DNA from: Siphonodentalium dalli
Lineage: Eukaryota; Mollusca; Scaphopoda; Gadilida; Siphonodentaliidae
DNA length: 64,000 nt
NCBI GenBank assembly: GCA_032622095.1
Contig: CP136063.1
Location: forward strand, 14,489,814 to 14,553,813
Reading direction: 5' to 3'
Shown in pieces: positions 10,831 to 20,005 of the stretch. Numbering within the stretch: position 1 is the first letter of the stretch; every line of letters begins with the position of its first letter. A model generated the notes under the pieces. The model saw only the letters and a program-made list of their open reading frames with translations. It was not told the origin of the DNA and searched no databases. Position numbers and translations under genes: made by a program.

Positions 10831-11340
10831 ACACCAGGACAATGATATTGATGGACGATCAAATTGCGTCTTGTCCAATCAAGCTCAGATGGATGAGCAA
10901 TTGCGTCTCAGAAATGCTAATCGCAACTGACTAGACGTAGGCGATCAGACATCTGGTCCTTGTTCAAATAATAACACTAAGCTTGCCGGCCCCTGGGAAT
11001 TCTCACCGTAGGAGCTTGTCCCCTCCATCAACATCCTCAGCCTAGGGTCACGGGACCCAAACCAGTTTCGGGTGGGTAGAGGATCCGAGCGGGGTCCACC
11101 ACCTTCATATGAACAATCGCGTTATGGTACACGACCGACGTCACCGGGGGTATACGTTCTCGTCGTCCAGTATCAAGATTGGACACCTGGATGGAAAATA
11201 ACCCGCTAGTGACACATGCCCCCGTTATGTTATCCAGGGGTAGCAAACTGTGATAAATCAGGGGGATCCCAGGATGCCCGAAGAACAGGAATAACGAGAC
11301 CACAGCTTGGGGATGGTGTAATACTTTCGACGAAGACGTA
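10831..11340. other. GC-richer segment, likely LINE A 5' region
   Basis: Less AT-rich than its surroundings. A minus frame at 11037-11303 is open for 88 codons but shows no domain I know and no splice support. It lies where the LINE 5' UTR would be, and I make no gene call. Confidence 0.3.
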
Positions 11341-11499
11341 TGTAAGTAGGGTTAATCTTCGCTGAGAGTTTGGTGTCTGAAAGGCCAGTGTCCTAATCTG
11401 CTGGAAATTATAACTCTGAGGTGGATGACCTATAATTATGGGTCATTGACCTTTAGAGTTAAATGCTTTTGTCAAAGCGGATTATTAATTGTCCATCTG

Positions 11500-11690
11500 G
11501 TTTGATGTGAGCGACACGTGTTCCAATCAGATCACGACATTTGGGGACTAAGTGCGTTGTCTTTTCAGCGGATATATACTAGAGAGAGCCAAGCTCTCGG
11601 GCACACTCTTGTTGAGATTCTTGTTCAGAAGTTGTTAATAAGAAGATGTTATTATATTATTCTCCCGTGGCTGCCTTGCTGTTAACCTGT
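11500..11690 (+). promoter_or_regulatory. LTR-like promoter segment
   Basis: The plus strand carries a CCAAT box (11523), a TATA-like GATATATAC (11570), an initiator-like region rich in agag and ctct (agagagagccaagctctc, itself a small hairpin), then cttgttgagattcttgttcag and AATAAGA. The order resembles the U3/R/U5 of an LTR, and a gag fragment lies 2 kb downstream. No second LTR or primer-binding site is identified, so this is suggestive only. Confidence 0.3.
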
Positions 11691-11692
11691 AT

Positions 11693-11932
11693 ATGCTTGT
11701 GTTAATACATCTCATCACCATGTTTTCTGAGAGTTCCAACTTAGTGTATAAGAACCTGGGGAGTGGTAAAATGGGGATCATTCTCAGTCTCGCCCCGGTG
11801 GTGGGACATATGAAGCACAACATAGACAAAGGAGACCGCAGAAAATTCATGGTGGAAGACCACAAGGGGGTAGATACCCCATTTGGGGAAATGGGGCATA
11901 CAGATAACCCAGTATGGGCAGACACTGCATGA
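11693..11932 (+). other. Open frame, 79 codons, unrecognised
   Basis: The plus frame from 11693 and an overlapping minus frame (11635-11964) are both open. The plus strand carries a purine-rich stretch near 11750 (tggggagtggtaaaatgggg). Neither product matches a family I know. The frame could belong to the LTR-like unit upstream or be chance. Confidence 0.2.
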
Positions 11933-11934
11933 AA

Positions 11935-12125
11935 AGCGAGATTTATAAAATATAAATGTTGCATAAATTTAGGACCCTGAATTTATGCATGCATTTATAC
12001 ATACTAAATTCGCATTTATACAGAAATATAAATCTCGCATTTATATTTTTAAATCTCGCATAAATGTTGCATAAAGTTTGGACCCTGAATTTATGCATGC
12101 ATTTATGCATATTAAATTCGCCTTT
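11935..12125. repeat. Tandem pair rich in TTTATGCAT
   Basis: Two copies of roughly 100 bp share ataaatgttgcataaa, ggaccctgaatttatgcatg and catttatRcata..aaattcgc. The same TTTATGCAT/ATAAAT vocabulary returns at 13125-13500. Confidence 0.7.
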
Positions 12126-12508
12126 CTTGGAACAGTGCCGGGGTCAGTAGAGCTATTATTTCTCCAGTGAACATTTATAGAAATGTGGTAAACATTTGGT
12201 GTCATTTTAACACTATTGAGTCAAATTACATTCTGACAACGTTTACCCACAAAAGGCCCATGCAGAAGATATTTTGCATCAGGTATCCTGACAAAGCGCC
12301 CTACATATAATGTACCGCTCGCATAATGCAGGCGTTCAGTTATACAAAATCAGGTATCTTACTAAATAAATCGAGAATTGTAATGTTGGCCCGGCGATGT
12401 ACATATACAGAATAACTTATAGATGTCGTGCATTAATTTTGCTTATTACTGTAACTGGCCGCCGGTTTCATTAGAGCCAATAATTTAATTATTACCATAT
12501 GTCGGCAG
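12126..12508. other. No gene seen
   Basis: AT-rich sequence with scattered stops in all frames. It ends at a possible splice acceptor (gtcggcag at 12501-12508). Confidence 0.5.
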
Positions 12509-12616
12509 CAAGCATACAATGCGAGAACTCTATCAGATAACAGAAGCCAGCGTCGGAGATATCGTCCCTTTCCTCTCAATTCTGATACAGAGGCAGACGT
12601 GTCCCATGAGGCATGA
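12509..12616 (+). CDS. Possible terminal exon, 35 codons
   Basis: After an acceptor-like cag the frame reads QAYNARTLSDNRSQRRRY and continues to a TGA at 12614-12616, with an Arg-rich middle and an acidic end. If instead the GC donor at GAG|GCAAGT (12610) were used, the exon would continue elsewhere. Composition is protein-like, but there is no family match and no partner exon. Confidence 0.2.
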   Translation, partial: QAYNARTLSDNRSQRRRYRPFPLNSDTEADVSHEA

Positions 12617-13007
12617 GGCAAGTATTTATATGGATTTGTTTTCGCATGTTCTGTCTAAACTAAGGCATCGTCTGCAATGGCCAATGTGCTTGGGTTATAA
12701 CATGATCTCCACATTATTTTGAATCCCGTAAAATTGTGTTCCTTGAAGGGCGATATCACTCTTTAGCAGAAACAAATTATTATTTTAGTTTTAATATTTT
12801 ATCGTTTATACTTATATCCCATGCGAGCACTTAATTATTTAATTTGTATTCTTTATTGCAGAGACTACGAACATTGATGACGGCAAGATAAAACTATGAC
12901 TCAAAGTGCCATGTCGAAGTAGTTCGTATTATATTTGTGACTGGTATAACCGACAAAAGGGCAGCATTTTGTTGGCAAATTACTACACATGGAGATACCA
13001 GAAACAG
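12617..13007. other. No gene seen
   Basis: AT-rich and unannotated apart from short runs. No repeat relationship to other parts of the window was noticed. Confidence 0.5.
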
Positions 13008-13055
13008 GGCGACACATGTGTATATGTATAGTTAGATATACACATCCGTGTCGCC
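13008..13055. repeat. Interrupted 16-bp hairpin
   Basis: GGCGACAC..GTGTATAT pairs with ATATACAC..GTGTCGCC across a 5-bp loop, with small bulges (2 and 4 bases) between the two 8-bp stems. It stands out against AT-rich flanks. Confidence 0.65.
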
Positions 13056-13124
13056 TTATATGCTGGTTACAAGCCAAATGTCACCATAAAGTAGATTTCA
13101 CAAATATATATGGATATATATGTT

Positions 13125-13500
13125 CAAATCCAAATAATTTATACGGGGTATAAATGTGCATAAACTGGAGTTTATAACCAGAATAAATGTAGCTATATAT
13201 ATATTTATGCAGCTTTATTCGGTGAATAAATTTGCATTTATGCATAAACAGGTCGATAATAAATGTGCATAAACGTACGAATAAATGCCGAGTTTATTCT
13301 GTTGAATAAAGGTGGGTTTATTCAGTGAATAAATTTTGAATAAATTTGGAAGTTTATTCATGAATAAATCGGCGAATATATGTGCATAAATTTCGGGATT
13401 TATACAAATTTATTCAGTGAATAAATTGACATAAATTTCTGATATATGCTCATTTATCTGGTATTTATTCAATGCATAAATTCCAGTTTTCGTGCAGTGA
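13125..13500. repeat. Field of TTTATTC/GAATAAA palindromes
   Basis: Six near-perfect palindromes are packed at 13214-13230, 13237-13248, 13293-13310, 13317-13333, 13353-13368 and 13409-13425. They have arms TTTATTC and GAATAAA, or TTTATG and CATAAA, around 0-4 central bases. Spacing is irregular, so it is not a simple tandem repeat. Each arm also contains an AATAAA hexamer on one strand. Confidence 0.75.
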
Positions 13501-13605
13501 GAGCCCCTAGCTATGGGGAAGTACGCCCAGCAATAAGTTCGGGGAAGAGAGATGCAGGCCTCACAGGGCAATCCGCATCGAAAGTTGCCACATATCCCGT
13601 GATCA

Positions 13606-13893
13606 TTGGAATATGACGGCAGAACAAACTGGCAGTCCTTCCAGTTAAAATTCAGCCATATGATGGATTATGAGGGTGGGGACGGACCAGAGGCCCGGGA
13701 TTACTTGTGTTGGTGTTCACAGGGTAAAGCGGCAGACTTTTTCACAACCCTAATGCGTCAAAACCCCTAGACACCTTTTGATTACATGATGCACAAATTA
13801 GAAAACAAATTTGCGCACATTGGGTTGCCCGAAACTGTCTTGATTCAATTTAATCAAGCAGTTCAGAACCCTATGGAGATCCTCTACTCGCAT
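13606..13893 (+). pseudogene. Gag fragment of a Ty3/gypsy-like LTR element
   Basis: The plus frame through TGG at 13630 is open except for a TAG at 13768-13770. It shows the capsid-domain pattern of gypsy-type gag: W..F...F at the start, then ARDYLCWCSQGKAADFFTTL (the L..L.G.A..f...L block), then a Tyr/Leu helix and LENKFAHIG. In the family this protein packages element RNA. Both ends are missing: the frame is lost before 13600 and ends in GC-rich DNA at about 13900. It is a relic. Confidence 0.6.
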
Positions 13894-13904
13894 ATATGGT
13901 AGCC

Positions 13905-14230
13905 AGCTAGGTGCGCACCGCCTCTCAGTATGCGCACCCCGCCTCAAGCGAAGGCGCGCGGCGCCTTTAGCTGATTAACATCGCGCGGATCCGCGGGGCC
14001 GTCTTCTTGCTTCTACTAATTACGTCCGCGCGTTCGGTTTGATTGAATTGTCGAAACGGACCGAACGAGCTTAAAGTGACCCGGAACGTTCGCGTCTGAA
14101 TTTCTATACGTTAACATCGAGGTAGGTCGCTACTTTCTTACATCAGAGGATACGTTCTTACACCAGAGGATACAACAAGGCAAATACAAACTTGGCGTGA
14201 TTAGTTATATACCAGCTATAAAATACGAAT
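13905..14230 (+). repeat. CpG-rich segment, copy 1 of a direct repeat
   Basis: An abrupt CpG-rich stretch (gcgcaccgcc, gcgcgcggcgcc, cgcgcggatccgcgg) in AT-rich DNA. From about 14030 to 14230 it matches 15545-15725 (gcttaaagtgac, acatcgag, gaggatacaacaaggc or gatgatacaacaggcc, then ataccagctataaaata). The shared end carries a TATAAA-like word, so a duplicated promoter or first exon is possible. Confidence 0.5.
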
Positions 14231-15534
14231 TGTATATGCAGATGCATGGTACATTTGAAGAGACACGGAAGTGACTGGAATTCATTAGAATTTTTAAATT
14301 CTTCCGACTTGATCAACACTCTACATGCACATGTCTGCTATGGCTATAATCCAATACAAGGCAATCCGGTTTTGCCAATGTAAGTCTGTGCTTTATTTTC
14401 TATGTCAAGAAATATACCTAAATCGAGAGCGTTTCACCACACGGATAAAGACAATAAAGAGCGTTTTGTGATATTTTTTCGAAATAACCAACATTGGTTT
14501 CAGTCCGATATAACAATGTATAAGGCAATCAGGATTCTCTTATCAGTTGCAGTATATCTTATTATATCTGTTACTAGTAGTGTTAGCACAACAAAAAGAG
14601 TTAGCAATAAAGAGTGTTTTGTCATATATAAAATTGATATTTATTAACAATCAACCTTCAGAGCTGTGTAACATAGTGCATGATTTTGGTCTCTTTCTTG
14701 TGTCTGAATAATTGCCTTTTATGCGATGCGATGTGTGATCTAAAATGAGATATTGGCATAGTGTGCCATCGCCTTTGTAGTATCTTATCCTGGGAAATAC
14801 AATATGCTGGCAAAATTAAATAAATCCTTCATAGTCATGTCAAGTCTGTATACTAAACTATAATTATGTACTTTCTGTGTCCAATTACTCAACATATATC
14901 ATGAAACAGGTATGCAGTGACTGCGCGGCTAGTAACTGTGTTCCACTGGTCCTATCGGTCAATCCTGCTATGACGTTAGTAGGTCTTGTGAAATTGTTAT
15001 GCTGTTGGTAGGACAAACTGACGTCGTTACGAAAAAGTACTGTTTTTGTTCTTTTAAGTGTCATTTTCGCGGTGTTTGGCTAAGCCGAGGGATTTTAGAA
15101 ATAACAGTGTATGTATGAAACATTCAATAACGTATATATATATATATTTTTTATTTTTTTTAAACTAGTAATGGCTGCGCTGGTATTTGCTAAATAACAT
15201 GAATTGCTAAATTGTTGATAGTCGATTTGCAACAGCTAATACAAACATTATTAACTTATTTTTATTGTGCTTTTGAATATTTCATACACATTATAGCGTT
15301 TCTTGCATATGTTCAGATTATCCGAACACCGCAATAATGACAACTTTAAAACTGATTAATGGTATCTTTTCGTAACAGCATCAGTTTACCTTAACATCGC
15401 ATAGCAGTTCATCATTACCCATCAGCACCATGTCACATTAGTAGGACAACTTGACTAGGGTGTGTTCCTTAATTTCCACCGCGGATAGATTCGGTCATGC
15501 GTTGATTGTTCTTCGTCGTTAATGACTAATAATT
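14231..15534. other. Spacer between the two direct-repeat copies
   Basis: AT-rich. The plus frame at 14402-14647 (81 codons) includes the word aataaagagcgttttgt that recurs in the dispersed repeat found at 24-35 kb, so it is likely repeat-derived. A TATATATATA run lies at 15132-15145. No convincing gene. Confidence 0.4.
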
Positions 15535-15725
15535 ACGCACGTCAGTTCGCGTTATTTGATTTATCAAGACGGGTCAAACGTGCTTAAAGTGACTGTTAAC
15601 GCGTGTCTCTCAATGTATGTATGTATCATCGAGTTTGGTCACTATGTTCTGACATCCGATGATACAACAGGCCGTTAAATACACAGCTGGATTAAACTTT
15701 TATACCAGCTATAAATATAAACTAT
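15535..15725 (+). repeat. Copy 2 of the direct repeat at 14030-14230
   Basis: Shares about 180 bp with copy 1, including gcttaaagtgac, catcgag, gatacaaca and taccagctataaa. The copies are about 1.5 kb apart in the same orientation. No target duplication was found, so it is unclear whether they are LTR-like or a segmental duplication. Confidence 0.5.
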
Positions 15726-15979
15726 ATTGATATAGTATACACGTGGCAAACACAAGTATTCGGATTATAGTCTTATAAAGCATTATTACACTTAACAAAT
15801 GTATCAATGTTACCTATATCGTTTATTTTGTAAACGATCTGGGTACTAAGAACAAATTATCTTGAGTCATATGTAAAAGCCAAATGTAGTGAAATTAGCC
15901 TCATTTTTCAAAACACAATGCGAGAAAACATTGCGAAATGCTCAACGTTATACTAATCATATTAAATATAGTAATTAAA

Positions 15980-16115
15980 TCATGTGCCGAAACGTCTTCG
16001 ACGACGTTCCGAAACATCCAAATGCTTGGTCCGAAATAACAATTGCCGAAACCCCAGGTGCCGAAACATCCTGAAAACTAGGTGCCGAAACGTCCATGTG
16101 CCGAAATGTACTGCA
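15980..16115. repeat. GTGCCGAAAC minisatellite
   Basis: Six to seven short units built on (g)tgccgaaacgtcc. The Arg/His/Phe-rich minus frame here is a repeat artefact. Confidence 0.8.
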
Positions 16116-16460
16116 CCCGGAAAAGTTACACCATGACGTTGTCCATCACTATTCGTTGAAATCATACGGATGTAATGAACATTATGGAATTGACATGTCT
16201 TCTCCATATATAGTATATCAGTCGCATCGCTCACCAAGCGTCAACAAATATATTGGTTAAATTCCGTAAAAATGTTCACGTTCCCCACTCGGCATGCATG
16301 GTATAATTATTTTCACTTTGGTGTTTGTATAGTTTATACTACGTGTAGCATACAATAAAGACTACTCGGAAATACGTTTGGTCTAATTTGTGATCTAAAT
16401 TATAATTGGGATCCATTCTTTCGATGAACCGTTGTGGACGAAGTGTAATTATTGATAATC
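16116..16460. other. No gene seen
   Basis: Unique-looking AT-rich flank between the minisatellite and the 5.25-kb TIR element. Confidence 0.4.
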
Positions 16461-17798
16461 AATATAGGCCAGGCAAATATGGACATAGGTGTCGCCTGGA
16501 GAGGGAATTTATGGGACCTACATTTTTGGTTAGCGTAAATACTAAACTTTCGGAATCCGTATGTTGGATATGTCAGATAGGCGGACTTTTTTCTCACCGC
16601 GTGGTTTTCTTGAGGCACCCGATGAAAAAATCGGTAATTTTTTAAATAAAGCCGTCATTATTGACAGAGTATTTTCACACATTTTGAGAAGAAATATTCG
16701 TCCAATTTTGATACCTGTGAGTGGGGCGATAACCAGAGTAGGGTAATACATGTAACCATTGAATCTCGGAATGACAATCATGACGTCATGTGAGGTCGAC
16801 TAATATTTTGGGTGAGTCAAATATGACGATTCACGCAAAGCGTTGTCTTTCGTTTCTTTTAAATCACAAAGTAAGATGGGTATGCCACATTGTTTTATAC
16901 CGTGTGAAACTACTGCCAATTGGCTATATTTTGATATATAACTTATCGCTGCAGGCCTCATTATTTTTCATCAGAGACAGAAAAATCAACCCTCCCCCTA
17001 AAGTTAAGATGCGCCATGCTGTGGTATAAGGCACACACAACTCACGGTTACATGTCAATAGGCTTAATTAACACAACGGCCGTTGAAAGTCTGCTAAAGA
17101 ATGTAATAATATATAAGTTTCTGTCTATAAACTCGAACATTAAAGTAGAAACAATATATAATGTACCCCCAGACCCGAAATTTTAATAAATTTTAGAATT
17201 TTTCCTAAAAAATTTCTGGAAGGCAAAAAAGGAAAAGAATTAGTAAGGATGGACATAATTCGTGTATACGGCAATTTCATTCCGCATTGGATTAAAAAAT
17301 TACATACTAATCCAAAATGGCTAAATATTTAGCTATTTTTCTCCAAAAAATAACCTAAAGCCATTTTGTGATCTTCCCGGATGCCATACAGCGCAGAATG
17401 TAGCGTGGTGGAGATATTTGGTGTGTACGATAATTCAATGTCGTTTTTGGATTACAAAATGGCTTAATAACGCATTTATCGCCATTGCCGCCATATAATG
17501 TCTCACACAACCCAAAGTATTATATTCATTGTATCATGTTACTCCGGGACATCATGATGCGAAATTCTATTTAAAATTTCTACCAGAATGGTGCCCATTA
17601 TTGACGAATCTTGCATTCATGAGCATTCGTGCTCAAGTAATCCGTGTCCCTTGAAACAGTTGGCAATTTGAGCGAGGTATTTACAGATGAACAGGATTGT
17701 TTAAAACGAAGAACCGAGTAGCAGTAACACATTGAATGCCTGATCGTTATTTATGCCAGTTACCTTTGACATAATCAATAAGAAATTACTTAAACCCG

Positions 17799-18104
17799 TC
17801 AAGAAGGTAAATCTTTCTCAAAGGATATTATTCCAAGTGCTACCAGACATGATGGTACATATGAGGTGGATATGTCGTGGATACCATTATCGAAGTCTGG
17901 GCTAGACGAGATTGATGCGGGTTCACACCCGACTTGATTGGGCGAAAATGGGACCGACTTTAAAGCTAGATGTGAGATAAGGAACATCTCATTTTGCCAT
18001 CCGATAAATACATGACCACTTCGATAAGAACTGATAATTTGTTCACACTCACTGAAGCAACCATATTTGAAGCAGTGATTTTGATTCTGAGTCAGTGCCT
18101 CCAT
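17799..18104 (-). CDS. Open exon-like segment in element D, shared by both copies
   Basis: After an AG (tttataaaag) the frame reads MEALTQNQNHCFKYGCFSEC and stays open 101 codons to a stop at 17799. The same product is read at 59550-59710 in copy 1 (ALTQNQ, CGCFSECEQ, SYRSDHVCIGW, NEMFLIS) until a 1-bp shift. The frame's survival in two diverged copies suggests ancestral coding. Substitutions are often amino-acid changing, so present selection is not evident. The product is unrecognised. Confidence 0.35.
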   Translation of the reverse strand: MEALTQNQNHCFKYGCFSECEQIISSYRSGHVFIGWQNEMFLISHLALKSVPFSPNQVGCEPASISSSPDFDNGIHDISTSYVPSCLVALGIISFEKDLPS

Positions 18105-18509
18105 TAATCTTTTATAAATACAATCTACAATTGCTGTACAATAGCTTCGACCACAGAAGACGGTCGTGATAACACCGAGTGATTTTTTCCAGACACTAAA
18201 TCACCATCGCCGCTTTCATTGACTAGTGTCCAATAACGCAAAGAAGATGAGATTCAGAAAAATATATCGCTCGTCGTACAAAATTAGTTCAGATTTTGCA
18301 TCTTCTGAAAAATTGTTTGATCAGTGATAAACATAAGACTAGTCCAGAATGAGAATCCCTCCTGTGTGTCTAACTTAATTATGCAGTTTATGTTGATCAA
18401 GATCGCCACGAAGGACCGCTTTATTTGCAATATATGAACGCGATAACCTTCAGAAATATAACTGTTGTTTCCAAATTTGTGGAAAAGTAAACTTGTCTAC
18501 GTTATGTTA

Positions 18510-18710
18510 CATTTTAACGGCCCATATTCAGACCAGGAGACCTGCTGCTGTTGCAAGCACCATTGGTGTTTGAAACGTAAACCCATGCCATTAATGTTTC
18601 AATCGGGCTTTATTCAATATTCGTATTTACAGGCAACACCGGCGGAAAACAATATGGCGAATAATTCCTCGTCCCCATATCGTCCTGATTGAACAAAGGC
18701 ATATGCACGT
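18510..18710 (-). CDS. Possible exon in element D (copy-2 version)
   Basis: On the minus strand an acceptor-like tttgttcaatcag precedes GACGATATGGGGACG. One frame reads RYGDEELFAILFSAGVACK and stops soon after; a second reads ...NTNGACNSSRSPGL. Both frames are partly kept in copy 1 (58940-59141). I cannot decide which was used. Confidence 0.25.
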
Positions 18711-19590
18711 ATTCCCCACACGCTGTTCAGTAAATACTAAACTACGGCTATCGTGTCCAGTTACTGATTTCGCTCAGCACATTCGGAGTACTGTTGTTAT
18801 GGACGAGTTATCGTAGATCAGATTCTGGTCTGCACAGAAGTTGTTGCTATTTGTCATTTCTGTGATGCAGAGACAAATTACACCAAGACTCGTGATCCCA
18901 TTTTGTTTTACCCATTTGCACATCAAACACTATCACAATATAATACCAGGATACGCACTATAGACGGTCCACTCACGTCGCACATAGTGGGGTAACAAAA
19001 GATACATTTCAATTTAACTGTAACACATCTGGCGTTAGATATGACCGGTGGGTGGAATTATAATGCTTTAATCATGAACGGCCATAATCAAGATATGGTA
19101 TGTTTTCAGACATCCGACCTGCTGGCATCAGCAGGTCCCTAACCGCATTATTTTTGAACTTATCCAGATAGTTATTATACGTTTCCTGGTATCAACCTTT
19201 GTATGGCATGTATACAAATAATTGCAATTGTCGTCCTTTTCATTTTGTTGTCATAATGAGCTAAAACTTACACTGGGATACCAAACGTTCAAAATGTATC
19301 AGTCTACATGACAAAACTCCATGCCAATTATCCGATCTATATGTTGTTTTCTGAGTGTACAGCCTTTCAGAAGTAATCCTACCTACTCATCAGCATAGAA
19401 AGATATGGGTAATATGAGTGTTCATCTAGCATGGGATAACTGTCAGTATTTGTGGTACCTATTCTTACAAGCAATTGTTCAGTCACGTCGAGGGCAAATG
19501 AGGTGACACGAGACTCCAGTACCATACTATACCGTGTAACATACAATCGAAATGTATAGGAACATAGTTTGACAGTTGTATGTGATTTAC

Positions 19591-19704
19591 CACATCGCTG
19601 GTATTTTCGTTGTTGGAATTGTCGCTTAGAGCTTTGACTTTGCTTTGCAACTTATCTACTGCTAGTACAGGCAAATACATCCCACCCGTTAAGCAGCTGC
19701 CACA
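19591..19704 (-). CDS. Candidate second exon, 38 codons, phase 0
   Basis: Acceptor gatatccctcttgtag, 114 bp open, donor GTG|GTAAAT, and phase 0 on both sides. The peptide begins CGSCLTGGMYLPVLAV and continues DKLQSKVKALSDNS, a short probable coiled coil. It follows the exon at 19910-20005 after a 205-bp intron in matching phase. I do not recognise the family. Together the two exons look like the start of a real protein carried inside element D. Confidence 0.45.
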
Positions 19705-19909
19705 CTACAAGAGGGATATCAACCAGGTTTACATCTCCTTGTGTGCGAAATATGTGTCATGGAAAATAATCATGTAAATGTTAGAATACAAAATTCAACG
19801 ATTCTATTGCGTGATGATGAAACAGAACGAACGTGTATAATGTGACGGTTTGATAATTTGCGGACTGGGCAGCAATTTCTATTGGTTAGTGAGATCCACT
19901 TATACTTAC

Positions 19910-20005
19910 TTTTAGAACGGTATACATGAGACCCAATGTATCAGTAGCTCCGTTCTTGTAATCACGCCTCGTTGATGGGGGGTAACCAACGATTCGTATC
20001 AACAT
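19910..20005 (-). CDS. Candidate first exon, 32 codons, inside element D
   Basis: It starts with ATG at 20003-20005, reads MLIRIVGYPPSTRRDYKNG and ends TVLK|GTAAGT, a consensus donor in phase 0 (96 bp exactly). The next candidate exon (19591-19704) begins in the same phase. The ATG lies at the very edge of the segment absent from copy 1, so the true start could be upstream and lost. No downstream exon could be joined with confidence. Confidence 0.45.

Larger units (their letters stand above)
18890..20005 (-). other. 1.1-kb segment present only in copy 2 of element D
   Basis: Copy 1 passes directly from ...aacccatg to ttatttgtcgctgcatc (58795). In copy 2 the matching flanks are at 20001-20010 and about 18870-18890, with 1.1 kb of extra DNA between. 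It is either an insertion or capture in copy 2 or a deletion in copy 1. It holds the two exon-like segments at 19591-20005. Confidence 0.55.

Noticed and set aside
11037-11303. 88-codon minus frame as a gene
   Set aside because: No domain, and it lies in the expected 5' region of LINE A; composition alone explains the open frame.
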